Below, piece after piece: positions 35,171 to 44,718 of a stretch of 64,000 nt of DNA (position 1 is the stretch's first letter; each line of letters begins with the position of its first letter). A program made the position numbers and the translations under genes. Source of the DNA: Alteromonas sp. KUL49 (GTDB taxonomy: Bacteria; Pseudomonadota; Gammaproteobacteria; Enterobacterales; Alteromonadaceae); assembly GCF_006538345.1 (NCBI RefSeq), contig NZ_BJKL01000001.1, positions 124,001 through 188,000 on the forward strand, in the 5' to 3' direction. The notes beneath the pieces are model-generated. The model ran no database searches and was not told the origin of the DNA. It worked only from the letters and a program-made list of their open reading frames with translations.

Positions 35171-36427
35171 ATGGATGTTCCAGTTAACCAAACAAAGCGG
35201 CATTTTAAAAAGCCAAATGTAAAACTCGGCGCAGTGGTATTGGTATTAATAGCGTTGGCATTTCTATCTAGTCGCTATTTACAATCTGCTGCCCCAACGG
35301 TGAATCAAAGTGATATTTGGATCAGCAGCGTTAAGCAAGGTAACTTTACGCGTAAAGTCAGAGGCGTTGGTGTATTAGCCCCTTCACAAATTCGTTGGAT
35401 TGCGGCAAACAGTGCAGGTCGTGTAGAAAGAGTACTTGTTAAACCCGGCGCCTTGGTAACAACCGAAACGGTAATTGCTGAGCTATCTAATCCAGATTTA
35501 CGCAACAGATTGCAACAAGCCCGTTGGGAGTTGGATGCAGCAGAGGCTAACTTACTTGCATTAGAAGCACAATTTGAAGAAGAAGCACTCGAACAAGAGT
35601 TGCGCGTCACACAAGCCCGCATGGCCTTGGCGTCGGCGAAGCTAAAAGAAAAGGCAGAAAAGCCGCTTGCGGAGAAGAACATCATCTCAGAGTTGGATTT
35701 TGCCAATACTCAACTGCATACAGAGCAAGCGGAAGCTGAGCTAGCGATACGCTTACAAACACAAAATCGCAGAACCCAAGTGGTAGAAGCAAGGCTGTTG
35801 GCAGAACAAGCCAACGTGCGCAAATACAGAAACATGGTAAAACTGTACGACGACCAACTTGCTGCGTTAACCATTAAATCTGATATTGATGGCGTGCTAC
35901 AGCAAGTTTCTGTAGACGTTGGCCAACGAGTGGAAGTGGGTGGAAATATCGCTCGTGTTGCCCGCCCCGATTCATTGATGGCTGAATTGCAGATTCAGGA
36001 AAATCGTGTGCAGGACCTACAGTTAGGCCTTCCTGTTACCTTAGATACACGCAATGGGTTGGTTGATGGCATTGTAAAACGCATCGATCCCCGAGTGTCC
36101 AACGGAAACGTTCAAGTTGACGTAGAAATTACGGGAGAATTACCCAGTGGTGCTCGCCCTGACTTAAGTGTTACTGGCACCATAGTGGTCGAAAGAATTG
36201 AAGATACCTTATACATCGACAGGCCCGCAGGTGCAGCGGCGCTGTCTGATACTCGCCTGTTTACGTTAACCGATGATATTGGCCTAGCAGAGCTACGCAA
36301 TATTAAACTGGGCAAAGCATCTGTTTCGTCAATACAAGTGATTGCGGGTCTGCAACCTGGTGATACTGTTATCGTGTCGGATATGACAGAATTTAATCAA
36401 CACAAAGCCATCAAAATTGTTCAATAA
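35171..36427 (+). CDS. HlyD/MacA-like periplasmic adaptor protein
   Basis: A membrane fusion protein of 418 residues with one N-terminal anchor helix (about residues 20-38), a lipoyl/barrel region, a long alpha-helical hairpin (about residues 105-220, Glu/Ala/Leu/Gln-rich), then barrel and membrane-proximal domains ('SDIDGVLQQVSVDVGQRVEV'). It would link the ABC permease to an outer-membrane channel; no TolC-like gene is nearby, so a channel from elsewhere is needed. The start at 35171 has GGAG six bases before it and lies downstream of the predicted sigma-54 start; an ATG at 35147 would leave only about 9 leader bases. Confidence 0.87.
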   Translation: MDVPVNQTKRHFKKPNVKLGAVVLVLIALAFLSSRYLQSAAPTVNQSDIWISSVKQGNFTRKVRGVGVLAPSQIRWIAANSAGRVERVLVKPGALVTTETVIAELSNPDLRNRLQQARWELDAAEANLLALEAQFEEEALEQELRVTQARMALASAKLKEKAEKPLAEKNIISELDFANTQLHTEQAEAELAIRLQTQNRRTQVVEARLLAEQANVRKYRNMVKLYDDQLAALTIKSDIDGVLQQVSVDVGQRVEVGGNIARVARPDSLMAELQIQENRVQDLQLGLPVTLDTRNGLVDGIVKRIDPRVSNGNVQVDVEITGELPSGARPDLSVTGTIVVERIEDTLYIDRPAGAAALSDTRLFTLTDDIGLAELRNIKLGKASVSSIQVIAGLQPGDTVIVSDMTEFNQHKAIKIVQ

Positions 36428-36449
36428 ACAACGTTTTACGGAGAATACT

Positions 36450-37169
36450 ATGACAACTTCAAAGCCTATTATTTCACTGCAAAACGTGAGCAAAATATTT
36501 CGCACCGACGAGATCGAAACCCACGCTTTGTCTCAGATTAACTTTGATATTCAACAGGGAGAGTTCTTATCTATCTCTGGTCCGTCGGGGTGCGGAAAGT
36601 CTACCTTACTCTCTATTCTTGGCTTACTAGATGTGCCAAGTGAGGGGAGCTATTTAATTAACGGTAGCCCAACAGAGAATCTTAACTTAGATCAACGAGC
36701 ACAACTTCGCTGTAAGTCTATTGGTTTTGTATTTCAGGCATTCAATCTAATCGGCGACTTAAGTGTATTTGAAAATGTTGAACTACCGCTGACTTACCGC
36801 GATGACATGAGCAAAGCTGAACGTAAAGTCAAAGTAGCATTGGCCTTAGAAAAGGTAGGAATGGATCACCGCAAACGGCACTTCCCCGGTCAACTTTCTG
36901 GTGGTCAGCAGCAACGTGTTGCCGTAGCTAGAGCTTTAGTGTGCGAACCAACATTGCTTTTGGCCGATGAGCCAACCGGTAACTTAGATTCCAAAAATGG
37001 TGAAGCAGTTATCCAGCTATTAGGTGAACTAAACCAGCAAGGCACCACCATTTGTATGGTTACCCATGACTCTCGCTATAACGACTTAGCGCAGCGTGTT
37101 GTGCAACTGTTTGACGGCAAAATGGTCGACGAGCAAGTGCCTATTCATCCCATGGCTGCAAATCAGTAG
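36450..37169 (+). CDS. ABC transporter ATP-binding protein (MacB/LolD type)
   Basis: A 239-residue ABC ATPase. Walker A is 'SGPSGCGKSTLLSILG', the signature is 'QLSGGQQQRVAVARAL' and Walker B is 'LLLADEPTGNLDSKNG', with H in 'CMVTHDSRY'. This group pairs with FtsX-like permeases and powers mechanotransmission rather than classic transport. The ATG at 36450 has ACGGAG upstream; the longer frame from 36417 is unlikely. It is followed 9 bp later by its permease. Confidence 0.92.
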   Translation: MTTSKPIISLQNVSKIFRTDEIETHALSQINFDIQQGEFLSISGPSGCGKSTLLSILGLLDVPSEGSYLINGSPTENLNLDQRAQLRCKSIGFVFQAFNLIGDLSVFENVELPLTYRDDMSKAERKVKVALALEKVGMDHRKRHFPGQLSGGQQQRVAVARALVCEPTLLLADEPTGNLDSKNGEAVIQLLGELNQQGTTICMVTHDSRYNDLAQRVVQLFDGKMVDEQVPIHPMAANQ

Positions 37170-37178
37170 GAGGCGAAA

Positions 37179-39569
37179 ATGGACCGTTTATTTGATGACA
37201 TAAAATATGGCTTTCGCAACTTACGTGCGAATACCACTTTCTCCTTTATCGCTATTGTCACCCTCGCGTTAGGTATTGGAGTGACTACCGCCATGTTTAC
37301 GCTGGTGAATAGCGTGCTGTTAAAGCCGTTACCTTTCCCAAACTCTCATGAATTGGTGCATATGACGCTGGAAAACCGAAAGACGGGTGAGCTCAGCACT
37401 AATACGCGTATCGGCTTTGTTGAACGCATGGAAGACTTGGAAGTACCCGTTAAGGAAATTGCGTATTACGCGTACGATCAAGTCACATTGGGTAAAGGTG
37501 ACATTCAAGTGCCTTTCACTATGTTGATTACCAGCCAAAACTTCTTGTCTATGTACGGTGTTAAGCCTGCACTCGGGCGTTGGTATGAAGAACGAGACAT
37601 TAACACTCAATCAATTGTGATCAGTCATGATATATGGCAGAACGAATTTGCTGGTGACCCTCAAATTTTGTCGAGAGACATCAAACTAAACAACAAAGAA
37701 TTTACCGTGCTTGGTGTTATGCCATCGAACTATTCTTCGACAGGGTTTACCTCTGTAGATTTCTGGTTACCCATTAACGAGCTCGATCGCCCCGTCAATA
37801 TTGTCGCTCGGTTGAAAGATGGCCTAGATGTCAATCAAGCCAAAATACAGTCCACCGCAATAGAGCGTTTACTCGATGAACTTATTGGCGAAAGCGACAG
37901 TGTTTGGGAAATCAAATACACCTCTGTTTTAGACAGCATGGTAGGTGATTCAAAGCAGTCTCTTTACCTACTGTTGGGATCTGTTTTCGCGGTATTTATG
38001 ATTGCAGTGCTCAATGTGGTGAATCTTACGTTTGCCCAGTACGCCAATAGAACTCAGGAGCTTGCGGTGCGTATATCGGTTGGTGCGTCGCGTAAAAGGT
38101 TACTCAAACAACTCCTCACAGAGAGTGCCTTGCTTTGTACCATTGGTGGTGTAGTTGGTTTGTTGTTGGCAGCGTGGTCTTTAGAATGGATCCGCGATTT
38201 TATGGGCGATAGGTTACCCCGCTTGCATGAAATCGGTTTAGATCAAAGTGCGGTGTTAGCGGCATTAGCGTTGATCAGTATTTCCGCTATCGCTACCGCC
38301 CTAATTCCTGCGTATTCACTCGTAAACCCCAATAAACTGACTGATGCCATTAAGCAAGCGGGTAGAAAAATGACAGGTGACAAAAACAGTCAGAAAGTCA
38401 GACGTTTGCTGGTGTCTAGTGAAGTGTGTGTAGCCGTTGTATTGCTTGTGTGCGCTGGCTTATTAATGCGAAGCTATTTTTCATTGGCGGATCAAGACAC
38501 AGGTTTCAATGCTAAAAACATAGTGACGGGTCATATTTGGCTACCTGATAATTTTACGCCTCAACCCAATCGCGCGGGCTATTGGTTAAATCTGGTAGAT
38601 GCTCTTGAAAACAAACCCGGTGTCACCGCTGTTGCCGCTACATCTACGATGCCTATGGGCCGGACAGGTATCGATTATCCTGTAAACTATTCTTACCCAG
38701 GCGCTCCGCTTGTCCCTAAAGGTGAAGAACCATCGGCCAATGGTCGCTCCATTACACCAGGGTACTTTTCGTTGCTAGAAGTCCCGTTAATCGAAGGTCG
38801 AGAATTTGATTACCGAGATACCAAAGACAGCCCAAATGCAGTGGTAATCAACGAGTATTTAGCAAATACCATATGGCCAAACGGGTCGGCGATAGGCAAT
38901 ACCTTAAGTTTGCCTGTATGGATGGGAGGCGACTATACCGTTGTTGGCGTTGTAGGTAATGTAAAACATCGTGGGCTACGATCTGTGCCAACACCTGAAT
39001 TTTTCTTACCCGTTACAAAACGCGCTTACGCAGGTATGACTATTTTGGTTAAGAGCAGCATGGATGCTGGCGCAGTAAAAAATCAAATGTTCACTACTTC
39101 AGTAGAAATGGAAGCAACTGCACCTATGATATTGCTGGAAACCATGGAAGATTTGACCGCTTATTCGATTGTAAGTGAGAAGCTACTACTGACGGTGTTG
39201 GGCATATTTGCAGGAGTTGCATTGTTGCTGGCAAGTATTGGCGTGTACGGCATTAGCGACAATATGGTTACCCAACGTACCAATGAAATTGGTATTCGTA
39301 TGGCGATAGGTGCTCGCCCCAATGCAATACGACGCTGGATTGTAATCGACACGTCTAAACCAGTGATTATTGGTGCTTTGTTTGGCGTAGTGATAGCCTT
39401 CATCAGTGCACAGTTTTTAGCTAGCGTGCTGTTTGGGGTTAATGCACTAGACCCAATGACGTTTGCATCTGTGCCAGTGGTATTGATGGTGGTGGGAATA
39501 GTGGCTACTTGGTTACCTGCCAGACGGGCTACTCGAATACATCCACAACAAGCATTGCATTACGAATAA
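37179..39569 (+). CDS. MacB-like ABC permease with duplicated FtsX module
   Basis: A 796-residue inner-membrane permease. It consists of two MacB periplasmic-core plus FtsX units in tandem: a first helix at about residues 20-44 followed by a periplasmic domain and a three-helix FtsX block (about residues 270-385), then a second helix near 405-425, a second periplasmic domain, and a final FtsX block (about residues 675-790, ending 'LPARRATRIHPQQALHYE'). This is the layout of the long permeases first noted in Acidobacteria. The exported substrate is unknown; efflux of a peptide, antibiotic or lipid is an inference. Confidence 0.88.
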   Translation: MDRLFDDIKYGFRNLRANTTFSFIAIVTLALGIGVTTAMFTLVNSVLLKPLPFPNSHELVHMTLENRKTGELSTNTRIGFVERMEDLEVPVKEIAYYAYDQVTLGKGDIQVPFTMLITSQNFLSMYGVKPALGRWYEERDINTQSIVISHDIWQNEFAGDPQILSRDIKLNNKEFTVLGVMPSNYSSTGFTSVDFWLPINELDRPVNIVARLKDGLDVNQAKIQSTAIERLLDELIGESDSVWEIKYTSVLDSMVGDSKQSLYLLLGSVFAVFMIAVLNVVNLTFAQYANRTQELAVRISVGASRKRLLKQLLTESALLCTIGGVVGLLLAAWSLEWIRDFMGDRLPRLHEIGLDQSAVLAALALISISAIATALIPAYSLVNPNKLTDAIKQAGRKMTGDKNSQKVRRLLVSSEVCVAVVLLVCAGLLMRSYFSLADQDTGFNAKNIVTGHIWLPDNFTPQPNRAGYWLNLVDALENKPGVTAVAATSTMPMGRTGIDYPVNYSYPGAPLVPKGEEPSANGRSITPGYFSLLEVPLIEGREFDYRDTKDSPNAVVINEYLANTIWPNGSAIGNTLSLPVWMGGDYTVVGVVGNVKHRGLRSVPTPEFFLPVTKRAYAGMTILVKSSMDAGAVKNQMFTTSVEMEATAPMILLETMEDLTAYSIVSEKLLLTVLGIFAGVALLLASIGVYGISDNMVTQRTNEIGIRMAIGARPNAIRRWIVIDTSKPVIIGALFGVVIAFISAQFLASVLFGVNALDPMTFASVPVVLMVVGIVATWLPARRATRIHPQQALHYE

Positions 39570-39594
39570 AAGCGCTACAACAAGGAAAAGCTTT

Positions 39595-40941
39595 ATGTCT
39601 GGATATCGAATACTCGTTGCTGACGACCAGTCTCACATTCGTGAATCCTTGTCGCTCATGCTAGAGCCGGAAGGCTACGACATTGTCGAGGCCGCTAGCC
39701 CAGCGGCTGTGGCAAGCGCGTTGAGTAGCGACAGTTTCGATCTCATTCTCATGGACATGAACTACAGCAAAGATACCACCTCAGGTGAAGAGGGTATTGA
39801 GCTCATTAAACACATTAGGCAGCACGACAAAGCGCTGCCCATTGTGGTTATGACTGCGTGGGCCAATGTAGAGCTGAGTGTGAATGCGCTCAAGTTAGGG
39901 GCCAACGACTTTATCGAAAAGCCGTGGAACAATGCTCGGCTGTTGTCTTTGCTGAACAACCAAATCAATCTGGCGCAGGAAAAACAAGCGAATAAAAGGT
40001 TAAGTGAAGCAGCTAAGCAAGACAGCGCTATCGACTCTGTTATTGCCAATGCACCTAGTATGCAACCAGTCATACAGCTTATTGAGCGTACTGCCGCCAG
40101 TGATGCAAACATACTGTTAACGGGCGAGAGCGGAGTAGGAAAAAGTCTGTTCGCTGGTTTAATTCACAATCTCAGTACACGCAGTAAAGCACCTATGGTG
40201 AGTGTAAATATGGGAGCTCTTTCTGATACGCTATTTGAGAGTGAGTTGTTTGGCCATCAAAAAGGCGCGTTTACTGATGCTAAAGCTAATCGAATGGGGC
40301 GTTTCGAGATGGCTGACAAAGGCACACTGTTTCTCGATGAAATCGCCAATATCCCCAAAGGATTGCAAGGCAAGCTATTGCGAGTGCTTGAATCTGGCGA
40401 ATACGAGCCGTTGGGCTCGTCAAAAACCAAACATGCCAATGTCAGAATTGTGTCTGCCAGCAATGTGGACTTTAAAGAAGAAATCGATGCGGGAAGGTTT
40501 CGACAAGACTTACTCTATCGACTCAATACCATCACGATTCATATCCCACCCCTGCGAAATCGCAAAGAAGATATCGTCGCTATTGCTGATTCATTCTTGT
40601 TTAAACTGAGAGCAAAATATCGCCGCCCCGATTTGATGTTTTCAGATGAAGCCAAGGCGGCGTTAGTTCAGCATGATTGGCCGGGAAATGTCCGTGAGTT
40701 ATCTCATTGTGTTGAACGTGCTACCTTAATGGCTCTGGGTGACGAAATTACCACGCAAGATTTGGGTTTAATAGCGTCGTCTAACGACAATGATTTTATG
40801 CAAATGACCCTGGAAGAAGCCGAGAAAACTCTCATTAGTCATGCATTAGAGAGCAACGGTGGCAATATACTCGTCGCCGCTGAAAAACCTTGGTATTTCA
40901 CGGGCCGCCCTGTATCGTCGATTAGAGAAATACGGCGATGA
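39595..40941 (+). CDS. NtrC-family sigma-54-dependent response regulator, frameshifted near the end
   Basis: As written the frame gives 448 residues: a receiver domain with phosphoacceptor D54 ('LILMDMNYS'), and an AAA+ domain with Walker A 'GESGVGKS' (177-184), the sigma-54 contact loop as GAFTDA (224-229, usual form GAFTGA) and Walker B 'GTLFLDEI'. The Fis-type helix-turn-helix that should close the protein is missing from this frame. It appears in the +1 frame as 'LGISRAALYRRLEKYGDD' ending at a stop at 40964-40966. The switch falls at the AAAAA run 40883-40887; removal of one base restores a 456-residue protein. It follows the permease by 25 bp. Confidence 0.85.
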   Translation: MSGYRILVADDQSHIRESLSLMLEPEGYDIVEAASPAAVASALSSDSFDLILMDMNYSKDTTSGEEGIELIKHIRQHDKALPIVVMTAWANVELSVNALKLGANDFIEKPWNNARLLSLLNNQINLAQEKQANKRLSEAAKQDSAIDSVIANAPSMQPVIQLIERTAASDANILLTGESGVGKSLFAGLIHNLSTRSKAPMVSVNMGALSDTLFESELFGHQKGAFTDAKANRMGRFEMADKGTLFLDEIANIPKGLQGKLLRVLESGEYEPLGSSKTKHANVRIVSASNVDFKEEIDAGRFRQDLLYRLNTITIHIPPLRNRKEDIVAIADSFLFKLRAKYRRPDLMFSDEAKAALVQHDWPGNVRELSHCVERATLMALGDEITTQDLGLIASSNDNDFMQMTLEEAEKTLISHALESNGGNILVAAEKPWYFTGRPVSSIREIRR

Positions 40942-41023
40942 CATACAAGTCGATGTAGAAGAGTAAACGACCATTTTCAACACTAAAGGCGACAAGCCAC
41001 TCGAAACCACGATATTCCAATGG

Positions 41024-42304
41024 ATGTGTGCCTTTGGCGCAGTGTTTTTGTTGGTCGTTGCCCTGCTGATGTGGCAAGCCAAGGTCAGTTGGTTGGTCTT
41101 CTTTACTGTTTATCCTGCGCTATTTTTGTTTTGGTTTTATGTGACTTTTCACATCAAGAATATGCTGTCTCGACATTTTTACAGCCTAGCTAACGTCATT
41201 GAGAGTTTGCGTTTAGGCGATTTCAGCATGCGTATTGCCCCCAAACATACAGACAGTGCATGGAGTGAGGTGTACCGAGAAATAAACCTACTCGCTGAAG
41301 GCCAACAAGAGCAAAAGCTACATGACGTAGAAACGGATATTCTACTCGACAAATTACTCGCAGAATTTGATGTCCCTGTGTTTGTGTTCGACCACAGCGC
41401 CATTCTTAAAAATTGTAATCAAAAAGGCAGTGACCTATTCGGTAAGGATAAATCTAGGTTGCTTGGACTGAATACCAAGCAACTGCAACTCGAACATTTA
41501 CTTTCTCACAACTCCGGTGAAGTGATAGATCATTGGTTTCCAAATCAAGGTGGACGGTGGGAGCTTCGAAAAAACTATTTCATTCAGCAAGGGCAACGCT
41601 ATTCAATCGTCCTGGTGAATGATTTGTCCCGTGCCCTGAGAGAGGAAGAGCGCAAAGCCTGGACTCGGCTTATCAGGGTTTTGGGTCACGAACTGAATAA
41701 CTCGTTAGCGTCGTTAATTTCAGTGAGTCAGACGCTACTCACCCGTTTGAATGAAGAAAAAACCGAAAAGTGGCAAGCCAGTTTTGAAAAAGCGCTGAAC
41801 TTGATTCATGAGCGTAGTGGCAGTTTGCTCCGTTTTACCGACGCATATACCAGATTGGCAAAGCTACCCCCACCAGATCGGAAACCCTTAGAGTTATTGA
41901 GCACATTTAAGCGCCTAACAACATTGGTGGAGGGACAATTTGATATTGCCAATGATGAGCCTTTTAGTCTAAATGCTGACCCTGATCAGCTAGAACAGTT
42001 ACTTATCAATTTAATGAAAAACGCGGTGGAAGCCTCAAGCCCACAAGCCCCAGTGACTCTGCAGTGGCAAAGCTATCAACAAGGGGTGCGCATTCGCATT
42101 ATTGATAGTGGCATGGGATTGCCTAAGTCAGATAATTTGTTTGTACCGTTTTACACCACTAAAGAGCACGGCAATGGTATTGGTTTGTTTTTGTGCCGCC
42201 AAATTGCCGAAGCTCACGACGGCACAATTCAATTGCTCAATCGTTCAGATGAATCAGGCTGTATAGCAGAATGCTGGCTACCCCAAGCGACTAGAGCTGA
42301 ATAG
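41024..42304 (+). CDS. Membrane sensor histidine kinase (NtrY-like)
   Basis: A 426-residue kinase from this ATG: two membrane helices close together (about residues 3-18 and 22-42), a linker, a PAS-like domain (about 105-200), the phosphoacceptor H222 in 'VLGHELNNSLASL', and an ATPase domain with N-box 'LINLMKNAVEAS', 'IIDSGMGLP' and 'GNGIGLFLCRQIAEAHDG'. The frame is open from directly after the regulator's restored stop (40967), but the only extra candidate start is a rare ATT at 40973, so the N-terminus is uncertain. It is the presumed partner of the upstream regulator. Its end overlaps gspN by 14 bp on the other strand. Confidence 0.85.
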   Translation: MCAFGAVFLLVVALLMWQAKVSWLVFFTVYPALFLFWFYVTFHIKNMLSRHFYSLANVIESLRLGDFSMRIAPKHTDSAWSEVYREINLLAEGQQEQKLHDVETDILLDKLLAEFDVPVFVFDHSAILKNCNQKGSDLFGKDKSRLLGLNTKQLQLEHLLSHNSGEVIDHWFPNQGGRWELRKNYFIQQGQRYSIVLVNDLSRALREEERKAWTRLIRVLGHELNNSLASLISVSQTLLTRLNEEKTEKWQASFEKALNLIHERSGSLLRFTDAYTRLAKLPPPDRKPLELLSTFKRLTTLVEGQFDIANDEPFSLNADPDQLEQLLINLMKNAVEASSPQAPVTLQWQSYQQGVRIRIIDSGMGLPKSDNLFVPFYTTKEHGNGIGLFLCRQIAEAHDGTIQLLNRSDESGCIAECWLPQATRAE

Positions 42305-43046
42305 GGTAGTAACCTGAATTGTCTGGCTGACCGAAGAATCCAGCTGCTTGGTGAACTTCCGCAGGCAAGCTCTCATCTGGCTTAAATTTGCCGGATACTT
42401 GCACGCCTTTGAAGTCTGGACGAACCACGGCATCCATAGATAAGCCCAATAAGTTTGGTTCGCTTACGGTTACACCAATGCTGTCACCCTGGCATCGAAG
42501 CGTTGCTGAGTAAGTGCCAAAATCGATAGGGCCTTGTGTACCTGCGACAGTGGCGTTTAACCAGTCGCCTTTACCTTGTAACGCCACACATGTTGGGCCA
42601 TAAGACAAGGTATCGAGCTCTACTTTAAAGCGGCCGCCAGCATATACAGGCAGTGGAAGCTGCACTTTAGCAAGCACGCGATCCACAGGTAAATACAACA
42701 CAAAGTCTTCTGTATTGATCTGTTCTGGATTAAACAGGCTCAGTGATACTGGACCTGTAAAGGCAATAGCGCCAGCATCACGTAGATTACCACCTTTAAC
42801 CTCAGCACTTAGATTTCCGATAAGAAGAGATAACGCACTTATATCCCAAGTGATGTTATTGATTGGTAGGCCATCAACCATAAGCGTTTGAGCGCTGCCT
42901 TGCCAAATGGTCCCTGATACGCCACTAACGGATACATTTTTGGGCAACGCGACTCTACCAATCACTTGTATGGCAGGAAGTGTGGCTACTGCAAAAACGA
43001 TAAAAGCGAATAGGCCGCCTAAAATCCAACGAATATTTACTTTCAT
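42291..43046 (-). CDS. gspN: Type II secretion system protein N
   Basis: A 251-residue inner-membrane protein of the type II secretion apparatus with one N-terminal helix (about residues 7-27) and a periplasmic beta-rich domain. The family pattern 'VSGVSGTIWQGSAQTLMVDG' is clear. GspN is an accessory subunit not present in all systems. It is the last of twelve gsp genes and overlaps gspM by 4 bp (ATGA). The 3' end runs 14 bp into the convergent kinase gene. Confidence 0.9.
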   Translation of the reverse strand: MKVNIRWILGGLFAFIVFAVATLPAIQVIGRVALPKNVSVSGVSGTIWQGSAQTLMVDGLPINNITWDISALSLLIGNLSAEVKGGNLRDAGAIAFTGPVSLSLFNPEQINTEDFVLYLPVDRVLAKVQLPLPVYAGGRFKVELDTLSYGPTCVALQGKGDWLNATVAGTQGPIDFGTYSATLRCQGDSIGVTVSEPNLLGLSMDAVVRPDFKGVQVSGKFKPDESLPAEVHQAAGFFGQPDNSGYYPIQL

Positions 43047-43522
43047 GCTTTTCCTAGCTGTAGTCGGCGAATCTTAATATGCCCGGCGGTGTCGGTTTCG
43101 GCAATATCTGCTTGCAGGATAACAATACCCATTTTTTCAAGTGATTGAAGCCAACCCAGCACGCTATCAAAAGGGGCTTGGTCTACCCATACTTGAAGCT
43201 CGTTACCCTGAGGCTGCATTCTTGATACCGCAATATCAAACTGGCCAGTAGTGCGATTGACGGCTTGAGACAGTGAGCCTGAAAATGCTCGCGTATTCGA
43301 TGAACTACGTCGCAGTTGATTAGCTCTAGTTGCACTTTCGCTTACCCAAGTAAGTAGTTCTTGTTGGCTAGCTTTAAGTGTTTGTTGTTGATCTACAGCA
43401 CTATTCAAAGGCTGCCAAATAGCGAAGTAAAACAAAGCGACAACGCTTAATGCCGCGCTTATTTTAACGAGTAGTTGCTCTCGTGCGGTCAGCGCATTGA
43501 ATTTGTTGATAAGCTCTTTCAC
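43043..43522 (-). CDS. gspM: Type II secretion system protein M
   Basis: A 159-residue bitopic inner-membrane protein. The N-terminal 'NALTAREQLLVKISAALSVV' leads into one membrane helix (about residues 18-36), followed by a periplasmic ferredoxin-like domain (about 80-159). It pairs with GspL to link the assembly platform to the ATPase. It overlaps gspL and gspN by 4 bp each. Confidence 0.92.
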   Translation of the reverse strand: MKELINKFNALTAREQLLVKISAALSVVALFYFAIWQPLNSAVDQQQTLKASQQELLTWVSESATRANQLRRSSSNTRAFSGSLSQAVNRTTGQFDIAVSRMQPQGNELQVWVDQAPFDSVLGWLQSLEKMGIVILQADIAETDTAGHIKIRRLQLGKA

Positions 43523-44718
43523 GATGCGCTCCTAATGGATACTGTGCCAACAACGACGTCGTCACGATTATTAAAGGCCCCTTGCTCAACTTCAAACCCC
43601 ACATCTCTTACGCGATTGCTAAATTGCTCAAGCGCATCAAATGACCTACCTACGGCTTGGAGCCTAATTTCAGTGCGTGAAGCGTCAAAGCGCAGTGTTT
43701 GCGGCTTTACGTTGGTTGCTTCAAATGCGCCTGAAATTTGATCTAGCATTAACAACATAGAGGCTTGTGAGCCACCTTGTTGCAATTTATCTAACTCTGA
43801 TTGCACCTTAAGCCTTACATTGCGATACACGCCAATACGAGGGAACCCCGCTTTTACGGTTTTATCGATTTCTGCACTAAGAGCGGCATTTTCACTTTTC
43901 AATTGGTACAAGGTTACCGTCTTATCAATGAGTGACGAAGACAACGCAAGCACTGCCAATACCGCAGCAACACGCCACTGTACCCAAAGGTTTGAGCGTT
44001 GACGTTTGACCTTGTAATCCCCTTGGAACAGATTGAACTTGGTTGCCATGGCTTCTTTAGCCAGTAGGTGCATAGGCAACTCAAGGGGCGCGGCGGAAAC
44101 TTCTGCGTTAGGAATGTCAGATAAGTCGCTATCTGAGAAATTAGCAATTTGTACGGTTTCTTCTTCTTGTGAGGCAAAGTGAGAAAGCATAGGTAGTAGC
44201 CACGCTGACTCTCCTTGCATTCCACCAAAGCTCTGTTGACGCACCAGCAAGTTGTCGCCCAACGTCATGACCGACCAACCTTTGTCATTGAGTGGTACAG
44301 CAAGCACATCTGGAATCAGCCTGTCACAAAATAGTCCAGCATCTGATAGCCATGATTGCCAAGCGGAGAGCTTTTCTTTGCTCACAACCGCCACTGCTTG
44401 CTGATCGCCTTCTTTGGGGCCTATAGCAAAAAATTGCTCGCTGATGTCGCTGGCCAGTTCGTCTTCTAGCATGAAAGGCAATGCGCTAATGACTTTACGA
44501 CCAGCCCTAGGAGGAAGGGCTACCCACTTGAGTAATATCTCACTGCTCGGTGCCAGGGCAATAATAGGTCGCTGACCGGCCCGTTCTGCCAGAGTGGATA
44601 GTGCACTTGCATCAGGGAGTTCCCCAGAGGCTATGATTTCTTCTTCCGTGGAAGACCATACGAGCCAGTTGATGGGCGCATCATACTGTGCGCCAAGCCG
44701 GACCAATAATTGTTCCAT
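43519..44718 (-). CDS. gspL: Type II secretion system protein L
   Basis: A 399-residue inner-membrane protein with an actin-like cytoplasmic domain (about residues 1-235), one membrane helix ('VAAVLAVLALSSSLI', about 250-266) and a periplasmic ferredoxin-like domain. The cytoplasmic part includes 'LPFMLEDELASDI', the region that contacts GspE. Start and stop overlap gspK by 1 bp and gspM by 4 bp. Confidence 0.93.
   Translation of the reverse strand: MEQLLVRLGAQYDAPINWLVWSSTEEEIIASGELPDASALSTLAERAGQRPIIALAPSSEILLKWVALPPRAGRKVISALPFMLEDELASDISEQFFAIGPKEGDQQAVAVVSKEKLSAWQSWLSDAGLFCDRLIPDVLAVPLNDKGWSVMTLGDNLLVRQQSFGGMQGESAWLLPMLSHFASQEEETVQIANFSDSDLSDIPNAEVSAAPLELPMHLLAKEAMATKFNLFQGDYKVKRQRSNLWVQWRVAAVLAVLALSSSLIDKTVTLYQLKSENAALSAEIDKTVKAGFPRIGVYRNVRLKVQSELDKLQQGGSQASMLLMLDQISGAFEATNVKPQTLRFDASRTEIRLQAVGRSFDALEQFSNRVRDVGFEVEQGAFNNRDDVVVGTVSIRSAS

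Noticed and set aside
35305-35706. 133-codon antisense frame in the adaptor gene
   Set aside because: Ser/Ala/Asn-rich, mirroring the coiled-coil codons of the real gene; no independent support.
39762-40112. 116-codon antisense frame in the response regulator gene
   Set aside because: Covers conserved receiver and AAA+ codons on the other strand; no start signals or known family.
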